Source of the DNA: an uncultured Acetatifactor sp.
GTDB lineage: Bacteria; Bacillota; Clostridia; Lachnospirales; Lachnospiraceae
Assembly: GCA_910585665.1 (NCBI GenBank)
Contig: CAJUFI010000002.1
Location: forward strand, 76,509 to 140,508
DNA: 64,000 nucleotides
Direction: 5' to 3'
The notes under the pieces: model-generated
What the model was told of the DNA's origin: nothing
The model's input: the letters and a program-made list of their open reading frames with translations, nothing else
Databases searched by the model: none
In this document: in pieces, positions 49,989 to 59,592 of the stretch
How positions within the stretch are numbered: position 1 is the stretch's first letter
Layout of the letters: every line of letters starts with the position of its first letter
Program-made: the position numbers and the translations under genes

Positions 49989-51434
49989 CTATTGCCCGCA
50001 GCCGGATTCCGAACCGCAGCTTTCCGCAAGGCGCCCGCTCCGGTAATCCTCCATGGATTCTTCCGCAAGATAGGCCTTGTGCTTCTCTATGACCGCTTTC
50101 ATGGCTTCCGGGCCAGGCCCGCCGATGGTCAGGCGCTTTTCCACACAGGTCTCAAGAGAGACGGCCGCATAGATGTCCGCCTCGAATTTATCACTGATCC
50201 CTTTCAGTTCCTCCAGGGACAGTTTGTCAATGGAAGAGCCTTTCTCCACACAGTACAGCACCAGCCTGCCGATAATGCCATGGGCATCCCGGAAAGGCAC
50301 GCCCTTCCCCACCAGATAGTCCGCTGCGTCGGTGGCATTGGTGAATCCGTTCATGGCGCTCTCCGCCATGCGCTCCTGCCGGAACTTCATGGTGCGCAGC
50401 ATGCCCGTGAACAAGGTCAGACAGTCCTCCACCGTATCCATGGCATCAAAGGAAAGTTCCTTGTCCTCCTGCATGTCCTTATTATAGGCCAGGGGAATGC
50501 CCTTCATCGTGGTCAGCAAAGACAGCAGCGCGCCGTAGACCCGCCCGGTCTTCCCCCGCACCAGCTCCGCGATGTCCGGGTTCTTCTTCTGGGGCATGAT
50601 GCTGCTCCCGGTGGAATAGGCGTCGTCTATCTCCACGAACTGGTACTCATTGGAATTCCAGATGATGATCTCCTCGCTGAAACGGCTCAGATGCATCATC
50701 ACCATGGACAGCGCCGCCAGGAACTCTATCAGATAATCCCTGTCCGACACGGAATCCATGCTGTTCAGCGTAGGTCCCGCGAAACCCAGCAGAGAGGCCG
50801 TGTACTCCCTGTCCAGGGGATATGTGGTGCCGGCCAGGGCCCCGGCCCCCAGGGGACAGTAGTTCATCCTCTCATAGATGTCCGCCATGCGCTGCCTGTC
50901 CCGCCGGAACATCTCGAAGTAAGCGCCGTAATGATGGGCAAGGGTGGTGGGCTGCGCCTTCTGGAGATGGGTGAAGCCGGGCATATAAGTCCCCGTATTT
51001 TCTTCCATCACATCCAGGATTACCTGCAGAAGCTCCTTCAGCAGCGCGTCCGTCCTGGCCACATGCTTCCTGGTATACAGCCGCATGTCCAGGGCCACCT
51101 GGTCGTTGCGGCTCCTGCCGGTGTGCAGCTTCTTGCCGGCGTCTCCGATGCGGCCAATCAGTTCCGCCTCCACAAAGCTGTGGATGTCCTCGCATGTCTC
51201 ATCGATTTCCAGCTTCCCGCCGTCAACTTCTTCACGGATCTCCGAAAGCCCTTTCCATATCTTGTCCCGTTCGCCCTCCGTAAGGATTCCCTGCTTCGCT
51301 AACATGGCCACATGGGCAACGCTGCCTTCGATATCCTCGTGGAAAAGACGCTTGTCAAAACCTATGGACGCGTTGAACTCATAGACCATTTGGTCCGTCT
51401 CTTTCGTAAAGCGCCCGCCCCATAGCTGTGCCAT
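49989..51434 (-). CDS. argH: Argininosuccinate lyase
   Basis: 481 residues. Family signature 'GSSIMPQKKNPD' at about 276-287, plus 'HTGRSRNDQVALDMRLY' and 'GFTHLQKAQPTTLAHH'. Splits argininosuccinate into arginine and fumarate, the last step of arginine synthesis. A good promoter lies at 51479-51507. AGGGGGAGG-type ribosome site upstream of the ATG. Confidence 0.97.
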   Translation of the reverse strand: MAQLWGGRFTKETDQMVYEFNASIGFDKRLFHEDIEGSVAHVAMLAKQGILTEGERDKIWKGLSEIREEVDGGKLEIDETCEDIHSFVEAELIGRIGDAGKKLHTGRSRNDQVALDMRLYTRKHVARTDALLKELLQVILDVMEENTGTYMPGFTHLQKAQPTTLAHHYGAYFEMFRRDRQRMADIYERMNYCPLGAGALAGTTYPLDREYTASLLGFAGPTLNSMDSVSDRDYLIEFLAALSMVMMHLSRFSEEIIIWNSNEYQFVEIDDAYSTGSSIMPQKKNPDIAELVRGKTGRVYGALLSLLTTMKGIPLAYNKDMQEDKELSFDAMDTVEDCLTLFTGMLRTMKFRQERMAESAMNGFTNATDAADYLVGKGVPFRDAHGIIGRLVLYCVEKGSSIDKLSLEELKGISDKFEADIYAAVSLETCVEKRLTIGGPGPEAMKAVIEKHKAYLAEESMEDYRSGRLAESCGSESGCGQ

Positions 51435-51478
51435 CTTTCCTCCCCCTCTTCTCTTTTCGCTGTAATTGCCGTTTTTCT

Positions 51479-51507
51479 ATTCTATCATGCATATTTGATT
51501 ATATCAA
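51479..51507 (-). promoter_or_regulatory. Promoter of argH
   Basis: TTGATA (51507-51502), a 17-bp spacer and TAGAAT (51484-51479) form a near-consensus sigma-A promoter 45 bp upstream of the argH start. The adjacent divergent gap to 51661 shows no clear ARG-box. Confidence 0.7.
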
Positions 51508-51661
51508 GTTGCCATTTTCACAATTTCATCCCGCTAATTCTCCCATGTCCTCTACATAATCCCTTTTCTGCAAAAAGGAACCCCTTCCCGCTGATTTTCA
51601 TACAATAGGATAAAAGGAATAAGGAAAGTCCCTGGTATCACGGACTTAAGGAATGGCAGCC

Positions 51662-52429
51662 ATGCAGAATATCCTGGAACTGAAAAACATCGGCTATTCC
51701 TACCACAATCTCCACGGGGAGACAAAAGCGCTGCAGGACATCTCCTTCGGCGTCCGGGAAGGGGAGTTCATCGCCATCGTGGGCCCCAGCGGCTGCGGGA
51801 AGTCCACATTATTGTCCATCATCGCAGGCCTCCTGTCCCCGGAGGAAGGGACCATCGCGGTGAACAATCCTGACGGCTCCCTGCACTATCCGAAGATAGG
51901 CTACATGCTCCAGCGAGACCATCTCTTCGAATGGCGCACCGTCTACCGAAACGTGACTTTAGGGCTGGAGCTGAACCATAAAATGACGCCGGAGCGTCTG
52001 GAAGCGGTGGACCGGCTCCTGAAGGATTACGGTCTCGACAAATTTAAGGATAAGCGCCCAGACGAGCTGTCAGGCGGCATGAAGCAGCGGGCGGCGCTGA
52101 TCCGCACCCTGGCCCTGGAGCCCCAGCTGCTCTTGCTGGATGAGCCCTTCAGCGCCCTGGACTATCAGACAAGGCTCTTCGTGTCCGCGGACATCTGCCG
52201 CCTCATCCGTGCCGCAGGCAAGACCATGATCATCATCACCCACGACCTGTCGGAAGCCGTCAGCCTGGCAGACCGCATCATCATCCTGTCCGGCCGCCCG
52301 GCCGTGGTCAAAAGGCAGGTCGACGTGCACCTGACGCTGGCAGACGATTCGCCTCTGGCTGCAAGGAATGCTCCCGAATTCCAGCAGTATTTCAACATGC
52401 TATGGGAGGAACTGACACATGAAAACTGA
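51662..52429 (+). CDS. ABC transporter ATP-binding protein (SsuB/TauB-like)
   Basis: 255 residues. Walker A 'GPSGCGKST' at about 41, ABC signature 'LSGGMKQRA' at about 136, Walker B 'LLLLDEPFSALD' at about 158. It resembles ATPases of nitrate/sulfonate/taurine-type importers (its Q-loop is QRDHLFEW). No substrate-binding protein gene lies next to it in this window. Start taken at the ATG of MQNILE with AAGGA 9 bp upstream. The permease gene overlaps it by 11 bp. Confidence 0.93.
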   Translation: MQNILELKNIGYSYHNLHGETKALQDISFGVREGEFIAIVGPSGCGKSTLLSIIAGLLSPEEGTIAVNNPDGSLHYPKIGYMLQRDHLFEWRTVYRNVTLGLELNHKMTPERLEAVDRLLKDYGLDKFKDKRPDELSGGMKQRAALIRTLALEPQLLLLDEPFSALDYQTRLFVSADICRLIRAAGKTMIIITHDLSEAVSLADRIIILSGRPAVVKRQVDVHLTLADDSPLAARNAPEFQQYFNMLWEELTHEN

Positions 52430-53264
52430 AATGAAAACGGATTCCGCAAAAAGGAAAAAAGCCTCCGGGGAACTGTCCAGGCAGGAGGAATTCATCCGGA
52501 AACACAGGCGGCATCACCATGAAATCGCTTCCTGGCGGACGATCATCTTCGTCCTTTTTTTAGTCCTGTGGGAAGTCAGCGCCAATCTGAAATGGATCGA
52601 CAGCTTCTTCTTCTCCAGCCCCAGCCGCGTGGCGCGCTGCTTCGTGGATCAGATCAGGAACAATTCCATGCTGGCCCACATCGGCGTGACGCTGCTTGAG
52701 ACCCTGCTCAGCTTCCTGCTGGTGATACTTTTCAGCCTGCTGGTGTCCACGCTGCTGTGGCACTCCAGGAAGCTGTCGGAGATACTGGAGCCCTATCTGG
52801 TGGTGCTCAACAGCCTGCCGAAATCGGCTCTGGCGCCGCTGTTCATCGTATGGCTGGGCACCGGCACCCGAACCATCATCGTGGCCGGCATGTCAGTGGC
52901 GGTGTTCGGCTCCATCATCAGTTTCTATACGGGATTCCAACAGGTGGATCCGGAGAAGATTACGCTGATTCACACGCTGGGCGGCAGCAGGCGGGACGCT
53001 TTCTGCAAAGTAGTGCTCCCCGGCTCCGTGCCGATACTGCTCAGCACCGCGAAAGTGAATATCGGCCTGGCCCTGGTGGGCGTCATCATCGGTGAATTTC
53101 TCGCCGCCAGAAGAGGCCTGGGGTACCTGATCATCTATGGATCCCAGGTGTTCCAGCTGGATATGGTGATCACCAGCATCATCGTGCTGTGCGTCATCGC
53201 GCTGGTCTTCTATAAGTCCATACAGATCATCGAGCATCAGATCAAGATACGATTCAAGATGTAA
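52419..53264 (+). CDS. ABC transporter permease (SsuC/TauC-like)
   Basis: 281 residues with about six membrane segments after a basic N terminus and the EAA-type loop 'LPKSALAPLFIVWLGTGTRT' typical of binding-protein-dependent permeases. GGAGG lies 9 bp upstream of the ATG, inside the ATPase gene. Substrate not assignable. Confidence 0.9.
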   Translation: MKTEMKTDSAKRKKASGELSRQEEFIRKHRRHHHEIASWRTIIFVLFLVLWEVSANLKWIDSFFFSSPSRVARCFVDQIRNNSMLAHIGVTLLETLLSFLLVILFSLLVSTLLWHSRKLSEILEPYLVVLNSLPKSALAPLFIVWLGTGTRTIIVAGMSVAVFGSIISFYTGFQQVDPEKITLIHTLGGSRRDAFCKVVLPGSVPILLSTAKVNIGLALVGVIIGEFLAARRGLGYLIIYGSQVFQLDMVITSIIVLCVIALVFYKSIQIIEHQIKIRFKM

Positions 53265-53314
53265 TCTCTCAAGGCCAAAAAAGCGTATGCTTTCCGGCCT
53301 TACATAGCCTTCGC

Positions 53315-53560
53315 TCAGGCGAACCGGCGGATCTTATCGCCGTGCTTCATGAGAACATTCTTCATGACAGCAATGTCCGCCTGCATGGAGTCAAGCTGCC
53401 CGATGCCTTTCTTATGCCTCTCGCAGGCAGGGACATAACCGTCCTCTATGTTCCGCAGACGGGGCAGAATATGGTTTTCATTCTGTAGTTTCCAACTTTA
53501 CATCCAACAGCTGGGATATGGCCAGCAAATCTTCACTTGTCAATGCCGTATGAACACTCC
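53315..53560 (-). pseudogene. Degraded remnant of a small coiled-coil protein
   Basis: The minus strand can be read as 'TSEDLLAISQLLDVKLETTE' then a stop, and in another frame as 'LQNENHILPRLRNIEDGYVP' down to a stop at 53315. Together they look like the N- and C-terminal parts of a short coiled-coil protein seen in this group, with a frameshift or deletion between. No intact start or ribosome site. The gap from 53265 to 53671 shows nothing else clear. Confidence 0.55.
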
Positions 53561-53671
53561 TCTTCCTCTCTCTGAGAACCTGGCGCAATGGTAAAATAGA
53601 GAATAAGCTCGAACATTGAATCACTGAATACAAAGAAAATAGAAATATCTGTCGGTAAATACTAAAAATAA

Positions 53672-53744
53672 AGCTTCTGACGGGACTCGAACCCGTGATC
53701 TATTGATTACGAATCAATCGCTCTACCAACTGAGCCACAGAAGC
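53672..53744 (-). tRNA. tRNA-Thr(CGT)
   Basis: The minus strand gives a full cloverleaf: acceptor stem GCTTCTG/CAGAAGC, D arm with AGTTGGTA, anticodon stem ATTGA/TCAAT with loop TTCGTAA (anticodon CGT, Thr ACG codon), five-base variable loop, and T arm ACGGG-TTCGAGT-CCCGT. No CCA is encoded. Promoter at 53825-53853. Confidence 0.96.
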
Positions 53745-53824
53745 TTACCCAAATCCTGGACAAATCCAGACGGCCAAACATTTGCTTTGGTTGTCTCACG
53801 ACCCCTTTCGCATGACCGAATTTC

Positions 53825-53853
53825 ATTATACAGGCTTTCGAGATATTTTGCAA
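53825..53853 (-). promoter_or_regulatory. Promoter of tRNA-Thr
   Basis: TTGCAA (53853-53848), a 17-bp spacer and perfect TATAAT (53830-53825) on the minus strand, about 75 bp upstream of the mature tRNA 5' end. Confidence 0.85.
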
Positions 53854-53899
53854 CTACTTTTTTAAAATTTCTAAAAAATATTGCGCGTCCCTGCCCGTA

Positions 53900-54820
53900 T
53901 TATTGTTTCTCCCCTTCCCGGACGAAACAAGCCCCGTCCAGGTGCACGTCCAGCTGGTCATATGCTATCTCAATGCCATTCTCGTCCAGTTTCAGCTTGC
54001 ACGCCTCCGTGACGCGCCATTTCCCCTTCCAGAAATCCTCCTGGCGGAACCAGCACCTGACGCCCAGCTGTACGCTGGAACTGCCAAGCTCCGACACGAA
54101 CACCAGCCGCTCTCTGTCCTTCAGCACAGCCTCGTCCGTCTCCAGTATCCCCAGCAGCACCTCCTTCGCATTCAACAGATCGGCATGGTAGGAAATTCCC
54201 ACCGTGACATCCATCCGCCGCACTTCCTGCATGGTGATGTTCACAAGGCTGTTGTTGGCCAGATTGCCGTTGGGCAGAATGACGGTCTGGTTGTCCGGTG
54301 TCAGGAGCTTGGTATAGAAAATCTGGATTTCCGTGACGGTGCCCTCCTGGCCGGAATAGCTCTCCTTGATGTAATCCCCTACCTTGAAAGGCTTCAGCGC
54401 CAGTATCAGCACGCCTCCGGCCAGATTGGACAGGCTGCCCTGGACGGCAAGGCCCAGGGCCACGCCGGCAGACCCCAGCACCGCCACCACGCTGGCGGCA
54501 TCCAGCCCGAAGGAGGACGCCAGCCCCATGACCAGCACGGCGTACAGCGTGGCCTTCACAAAAGAATCCACGAACTGTATCACGCCCAGTTCCGCATTGG
54601 CCCGCTCCATGGACCTTCTGATGATTTTCCGCAATAATTTTATCAGCCTGGCGCCTATCAGGAAGAAGATTGCCGCCAGGAAGATGCGCAGCCCCAGGTT
54701 CAGAGCCTTCTCCGGAAGGGTGCTCAGGAATTTCTGAATCGTCCCGGTCTGCACTTTCGCTTCCACTTCTTCTATGATGTCCCCGATGGGGCCAGCCGCC
54801 GTCAATACGTATCCTGACAC
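53900..54820 (-). CDS. MscS-family mechanosensitive channel
   Basis: 306 residues. Three membrane helices in the first 150 residues; the pore helix region 'SAGVALGLAVQGSLSNLAGGV' is Gly/Ala-rich as in MscS TM3, and 'FKVGDYI' with 'VLPNGNLANNSLVNIT' follows, typical of the cytoplasmic beta domain. Releases solutes at hypo-osmotic stress. GTG start with AAAGGA 9 bp upstream. Confidence 0.93.
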   Translation of the reverse strand: MSGYVLTAAGPIGDIIEEVEAKVQTGTIQKFLSTLPEKALNLGLRIFLAAIFFLIGARLIKLLRKIIRRSMERANAELGVIQFVDSFVKATLYAVLVMGLASSFGLDAASVVAVLGSAGVALGLAVQGSLSNLAGGVLILALKPFKVGDYIKESYSGQEGTVTEIQIFYTKLLTPDNQTVILPNGNLANNSLVNITMQEVRRMDVTVGISYHADLLNAKEVLLGILETDEAVLKDRERLVFVSELGSSSVQLGVRCWFRQEDFWKGKWRVTEACKLKLDENGIEIAYDQLDVHLDGACFVREGEKQ

Positions 54821-54944
54821 TATTTTTCATCCTTTCTTAATTACATGTTCTTTTCTATGCTCCATATCCAGAATGGAATCTGAAAATTCCTGAGAGCTTC
54901 CCCATTGACTGGCGCCCCCGGCGTCGACCGCTTGGGTCAATCCC

Positions 54945-57686
54945 TTATCCCTTACCCTTTGCGCGCTTGGTCTGCCTTTTCGCTGCACCTGAAGCACTCG
55001 CTGTTTTTGCTGTACCTACAGCGGTCTTGGCCGCCTTTTTCGGCTTGGCCGTCTCGGCAGGCTTCTCCTTCAGCGCTTCAACCGCAGGCTTTGCCGCGGC
55101 CTTTTCCGCACTCTCTTCTGTCTCTGGCGCTTTTTCTGAGACATCCGTCTTCACCGGCGCTTCCTCCGGGGCATTCTTTTCTACGGCCGCTTTCCCTTCC
55201 GCCATTTCAGCGTCCCTCTTTTTCTCGGTTTTCGCTTCCTCCGTCTTCTCCGCGGACTTCTTTCCGGCCTTCGCTTCCTCCGTCTTCTCCGCGGATTTCT
55301 TTCCGGCCTTCGCTTCCGCAGGCTTCTTCTCCACATCCTTCTTCGCCTGCGCCTTCTGGTACGCCGCCGCCCGTTTTGCAGCTTCCTCGTAGACCGCAGC
55401 AGCCTCCATGGCCAGCCTGTCCGCCTCCGCCTTCTCCATGGCAGCCTTCTCCATGGCTTCCTTCGCCAGCTCCTCCTCCGTCAGCGGGATATATTTCAGG
55501 ATGCTCAACGACAGCGGTGCCAGCTTCACTGTGACGGAGTAAGGCCTGTCGTCCCATTCCGCCTCCTTCGACCGCTTCACCCGGCTGTTCACGATGCCTG
55601 TGCCGCCATACTTCCCATCATCGGTGTTGAATATCTCCTTATATTTACCGTCCAGGGGCACTCCCGTGGTAATCTCCCTCTCCACTCCCGAGAAGTTCGC
55701 CGCCACCAGCAGCACCTCATCTTTTCCTGCCCCCTTCCGCAGAAAAGTCAGGAAACAGTCCTCCCAGGAGATCTGGTTCACCCACTCAAAGCCCTCCGGC
55801 GCGTCGTCTACAGCATACAGTTCCGGGTTGGAGCGGTACAGATGGTTCAGATCCTTCACCAGATTGGAAATCCCCTTATGCTCCGGCACCTCCATGAGCT
55901 CCCATTCCACCTGCCGTCCTTCGTTCCACTCATCGAACTCGCCCAGATCCTGCCCCATGAAAAGCAGCTTCTTGCCCGGATGCGTCATCATATAGGCATA
56001 GGTCAGCCGCAGATTCGCGAATTTCTGCTCACGCTCTCCCGGCATCTTTCCAACCATGGAAGCCTTGCCGTGGACCACCTCATCGTGGGAGAACACCAGC
56101 ATGAACTTCTCGCTGTAGGCATAGACCATGCTGAAAGTCAGCTCCCCGTGATGATGGGCCCGGAAATAGGGGTCGTACTTGATATAGTCCAGATAATCAT
56201 TCATGAAGCCCATGTTCCACTTCAAGTCAAAGCCAAGCCCGTCTTCTTCCATATCCCCCGTAATTTTCGGAAAAGCCGTGCTCTCCTCCGCGATGGTGAG
56301 CACGCCGGGGTTGCGTTTCTTCATGACGGAATTCAGATGCTTGATCATCTCGATGGCTTCCAGGTTCTCCTTGCCGCCATACATATTGGCCACCCATTCG
56401 CCGTCCTTTTTCCCGTAATCCAGGTATAGCATGCTGGCCACAGCGTCCATCCGGATGCCGTCCACATGGTACTTCTCCACCCAGAACAGCGCATTGGCTA
56501 TCAGGTAATTGGAGACCTGAGGACTGCCATAATTGTAAATCAATGTCCCCCAGTGGGGATGGCTTCCCTGTCTCGGGTCAAAATGCTCATACAGGCAAGT
56601 GCCGTCAAAATTGGACAGACCGTAAGTATCCCTGGGAAAATGGGCCGGAACCCAGTCCAGAATCACGCCGATCCCCGCCTTGTGCAGCTCATTGACGAAA
56701 TACATGAAATCTTCCGGGGAGCCGTACCGTGCCGTAGGCGCGTAATAGCCTATCACCTGATACCCCCAGGAACCGTCCAGGGGATGCTCCATCACCGGCA
56801 TCAGCTCCACATGGGTATAGCCCATCTCCTTGATGTAAGGAATCAGCTTCTCCGCGATCTCCCTGTAGTTGGCATAAGGCACTCCCTCCGCCGGAGCCGC
56901 CACGGAGCCCAGGTACATCTCATACACGCTCACCGGCGCGTTCCCTGTCTGGAAGCCGCTGCGCCCTTCCAGGAACTTACCGTCCTCCCAGGAGAAGCCC
57001 TCCAGATCCGCCACCACCGAAGCCGTCTCCGGCCGCAGCTGCGCCCTGTTGCCGTAGGGGTCGGCCTTCAGGTAGGTCAGGCCGCCTGTCCTCTTCAGCT
57101 CGAATTTATAATTGTCCCCCACCTTCGCGTCCGGCAGGAATATCTCAAAGATGCCGGAATCCCAAAGACGCCGCATCTGATGGACCCGTCCGTCCCAGTT
57201 GTTGAAATCGCCCACCACGCTGGCCCGCAGCACGTTCGGCGCCCAAACGGCGAAATAGACGCCCTTGACGCCATCCACCTCCATGGGATGGGCCCCCAGC
57301 TTCTCATATATGGTATAATGGATGCCGTTCTTGAATTTCTCTGTGTCGCTCTGGGTAATCTGGGGCGCGAAGCGATAAGCCTCTCCCCGGACATGCTCGC
57401 TGCCGTCCTTATCCCGCACCACATAATGATAAATCGGAAGCCCGCCTGCCTTCTGCGCAACCAGTGCCGCGAAGAACCCGTCCTCGTCCGCCAGCTCCAT
57501 CTCTATCGCCTCACCGGTTTTCTCGAACACCAGTTCCACCTTCTCGGCTCCGGGAAAATAGGCCTGCACCAAGGTCTCCTTCCCTGTTTTGTGCGGCCCC
57601 AGCAGTTCGTGGGGATTGTCGCACTCGGAATAGATGATATCCTCAATCTTCGGCCAGTTCATCAGATGATAAAGTTTGTCTGTCAT
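54945..57686 (-). CDS. glgB: 1,4-alpha-glucan branching enzyme with long charged C-terminal tail
   Basis: 913 residues. Residues 1-110 and 130-230 are carbohydrate-binding-like N domains; the GH13 catalytic core has 'DGIRMDAVAS' (nucleophile Asp near 413), 'LTIAEES' (acid Glu near 467) and 'VFSHDEVVHGK' (near 535). Past about residue 735 the protein continues as a Lys/Ala/Glu-rich tail of nearly 180 residues including two 13-residue repeats (AKAGKKSAEKTEE). Usual branching enzymes end around 630-740, so the tail is an addition. Makes alpha-1,6 branches in glycogen. Confidence 0.95.
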   Translation of the reverse strand: MTDKLYHLMNWPKIEDIIYSECDNPHELLGPHKTGKETLVQAYFPGAEKVELVFEKTGEAIEMELADEDGFFAALVAQKAGGLPIYHYVVRDKDGSEHVRGEAYRFAPQITQSDTEKFKNGIHYTIYEKLGAHPMEVDGVKGVYFAVWAPNVLRASVVGDFNNWDGRVHQMRRLWDSGIFEIFLPDAKVGDNYKFELKRTGGLTYLKADPYGNRAQLRPETASVVADLEGFSWEDGKFLEGRSGFQTGNAPVSVYEMYLGSVAAPAEGVPYANYREIAEKLIPYIKEMGYTHVELMPVMEHPLDGSWGYQVIGYYAPTARYGSPEDFMYFVNELHKAGIGVILDWVPAHFPRDTYGLSNFDGTCLYEHFDPRQGSHPHWGTLIYNYGSPQVSNYLIANALFWVEKYHVDGIRMDAVASMLYLDYGKKDGEWVANMYGGKENLEAIEMIKHLNSVMKKRNPGVLTIAEESTAFPKITGDMEEDGLGFDLKWNMGFMNDYLDYIKYDPYFRAHHHGELTFSMVYAYSEKFMLVFSHDEVVHGKASMVGKMPGEREQKFANLRLTYAYMMTHPGKKLLFMGQDLGEFDEWNEGRQVEWELMEVPEHKGISNLVKDLNHLYRSNPELYAVDDAPEGFEWVNQISWEDCFLTFLRKGAGKDEVLLVAANFSGVEREITTGVPLDGKYKEIFNTDDGKYGGTGIVNSRVKRSKEAEWDDRPYSVTVKLAPLSLSILKYIPLTEEELAKEAMEKAAMEKAEADRLAMEAAAVYEEAAKRAAAYQKAQAKKDVEKKPAEAKAGKKSAEKTEEAKAGKKSAEKTEEAKTEKKRDAEMAEGKAAVEKNAPEEAPVKTDVSEKAPETEESAEKAAAKPAVEALKEKPAETAKPKKAAKTAVGTAKTASASGAAKRQTKRAKGKG

Positions 57687-57821
57687 AGTCTGCGTCCTTT
57701 CTTATGTCTAAATTTGTCAATTTTCTTCAGAATCCGTCAACACCTGCCAATGTCCTCATTTTCCATTCTTTCTATCTTAAAATCCAAAAAATCTACCGGC
57801 GCCGGGCTCCCACGCTTGCCC

Positions 57822-59060
57822 TCAGGACAAAGCGTGCAGGAACAGCCCGCTGCGGAGCTTGGGCTCGAACCAGGTGGACTTAGGCGGCATCAGCCTTCCA
57901 GCGTCCGCCACCGCGAACAGCTCCCCGATAGAGGTGGGGTACATGGAAAAAGCTACCGCCATGTCCGTATCCACCCGCCGCTCCAGCTCCTTCAGGCCTC
58001 TGATGCCGCCCACGAAGTCTATCCGCTTGTCCGTCTTCGGGTCCTCTATCCCCAGAACCGGCCCCAGCAGATGGTCCTGGAGCAGAGACACATCCAGGCC
58101 GTCGACGACATCCTCCGACAGGATATGCTCCCTGGCGCTCAGCAGATACCAGGCATTCCCCAGATACATGCCGAACTGCCCTTTCCTGCCAGGGCGGCAG
58201 GGCGATTCCGCCGCTTCCTCCACCCGGAAATTCTCGGAAACCTTCTCCAGGAACGCCTCCGGGCTGTATCCGTTCAAGTCCCGCACTACACGGTTATAGT
58301 CCAGGATGCGCAGCTCCTGGTCCGGGAACAGCACCGAAAGGAAATAGTTGAATTCCTCCCTGCCTGTGTACTCCGGGTGCGCTTCCCTGCGCATCAGCCC
58401 TACCTTCACCGCAGACGCACAGCGGTGATGGCCGTCCGCGATATAGACCGCTTCCAAAAGCTCCAGCTGCCTGCGGATATCTTCTATCTTTTCCGCTTCC
58501 CTGATGACCCATACCCGATGGCCGATACCGTCTTCGGATACAAAGCCGCAGGCAGGAGCCTCCTCCTTCGCCTCCGCTATCATCCCCCGCAGCGCCCGGT
58601 TGGAACGGTAGGCCAGGAAGATGGGTCCTGTCTGCATATCGCACACGTCCACATGGCGGATTCTGTCCTGCTCCTTGTCCGCCCTTGTGTTCTCGTGCTT
58701 TTTGATCACCTGGCCGCAATAATCATCGATGGAGGCACAGGCCACGATGCCTGTCTGGCTCCTGCCGTCCATGGTCAGCTCGTACAGATAGTAGCAGGGC
58801 CTGTCCTCCTTCACGAACTTCCCTTCCGCTATCCGTTCCCGGAGCAGGTCGGCCGCCCTCCGGTATACCGCCTCCGCGTAAGTGTCCACCTCCGGCCCGA
58901 AGCCGGTCTCCGCCCTGTCGATGGCCAGGAAGGAATCCGGATTGCGGGAGACCACCTCGCTGGCCTCCTCCCTGTTGTATACATCGTAGGGTAAAGCCGC
59001 GATTCTGCTCTCCATGCCCGGTGCCGGACGATATGCGGGAAATGGTCTGATATCTGCCAT
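57822..59060 (-). CDS. DUF1015 family protein
   Basis: 412 residues. Family features: N-terminal 'RPFPAYRPAPGMESRIAALPYDV', 'FLAIDRAET' and the central 'YIADGHHRCASAV' box (about 213). DUF1015 proteins are widespread in anaerobes, often beside serine/phosphoglycerate metabolism genes, function unproven. A promoter, TTGTTA-17-TAAAAT, lies upstream and is divergent from that of 59292-59576. Confidence 0.92.
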   Translation of the reverse strand: MADIRPFPAYRPAPGMESRIAALPYDVYNREEASEVVSRNPDSFLAIDRAETGFGPEVDTYAEAVYRRAADLLRERIAEGKFVKEDRPCYYLYELTMDGRSQTGIVACASIDDYCGQVIKKHENTRADKEQDRIRHVDVCDMQTGPIFLAYRSNRALRGMIAEAKEEAPACGFVSEDGIGHRVWVIREAEKIEDIRRQLELLEAVYIADGHHRCASAVKVGLMRREAHPEYTGREEFNYFLSVLFPDQELRILDYNRVVRDLNGYSPEAFLEKVSENFRVEEAAESPCRPGRKGQFGMYLGNAWYLLSAREHILSEDVVDGLDVSLLQDHLLGPVLGIEDPKTDKRIDFVGGIRGLKELERRVDTDMAVAFSMYPTSIGELFAVADAGRLMPPKSTWFEPKLRSGLFLHALS

Positions 59061-59144
59061 GATTGCCTGTCCCTCTCTTCCATGTTTTCTAATGGTTCAC
59101 TGTCCCGGGAATCCTCCTTCCCTGACGGACATGCCCTGATATAC

Positions 59145-59195
59145 ATTTTATCAAAAATATCTGTACTTAACAAGCGTCTGGTGATAAACTATATA
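59145..59195. promoter_or_regulatory. Overlapping divergent promoters
   Basis: Rightward: TTAACA (59167-59172), 17-bp spacer, TATATA (59190-59195). Leftward: TTGTTA (59173-59168), 17-bp spacer, TAAAAT (59150-59145). The -35 boxes share the same six bases, so the two promoters probably compete for polymerase. Confidence 0.7.
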
Positions 59196-59291
59196 GGAAA
59201 AGTGAAAGAAATAGCCGTATGCCGCCTGGAGCCGGCAAATGGCATGGATGTGAAAAGCATATAATAACTGAGAAAAAGCGAGGTAATTAAC

Positions 59292-59576
59292 ATGACAGAG
59301 GAAAACAGAAAACTATTGGAGCGCATCAATGGATATGCCGAAAGCGCCTTGGGGGAAATCGACCCACAGAAGGTGCCGGTGTCCCTCCAGCTGGAGAAGC
59401 TGAAGCCTGTGATGGAGGAAATCGCTGCGGAAAAAGGCATGAGCATCGAGGACATATTCATCCTCTACATGGACCTCCAGAGCGAGGCCTCCTGCGCCAC
59501 GAACGAGAAGCTGAAGGAAAGCCTGCAGGATATCAACAATGGCTTCGATGGCGGCTCGCCTTTGCTGTTTCGGTAG
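59292..59576 (+). CDS. Small acidic helical protein
   Basis: 94 residues, helical, with 'NRKLLERINGYAESALGEID' and 'EKLKPVMEEIAAEKGMSIED'. Not recognised as a characterised family. A GAGG site and a promoter at 59167-59195 precede it; strong convergent terminators follow. Widely spaced from neighbours, so probably a monocistronic gene. Confidence 0.7.
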   Translation: MTEENRKLLERINGYAESALGEIDPQKVPVSLQLEKLKPVMEEIAAEKGMSIEDIFILYMDLQSEASCATNEKLKESLQDINNGFDGGSPLLFR

Positions 59577-59592
59577 ATAGCCCTGCGCATCC

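Noticed and set aside
49950..51302. 450-codon plus-strand reading frame opposite argH
   Set aside because: His/Arg/Gln-rich antisense shadow of a GC-rich gene; no ribosome site.
56466..58994. 842-codon plus-strand reading frame opposite glgB and the DUF1015 gene
   Set aside because: It spans two clear genes on the opposite strand and the gap between them; composition is shadow-like.
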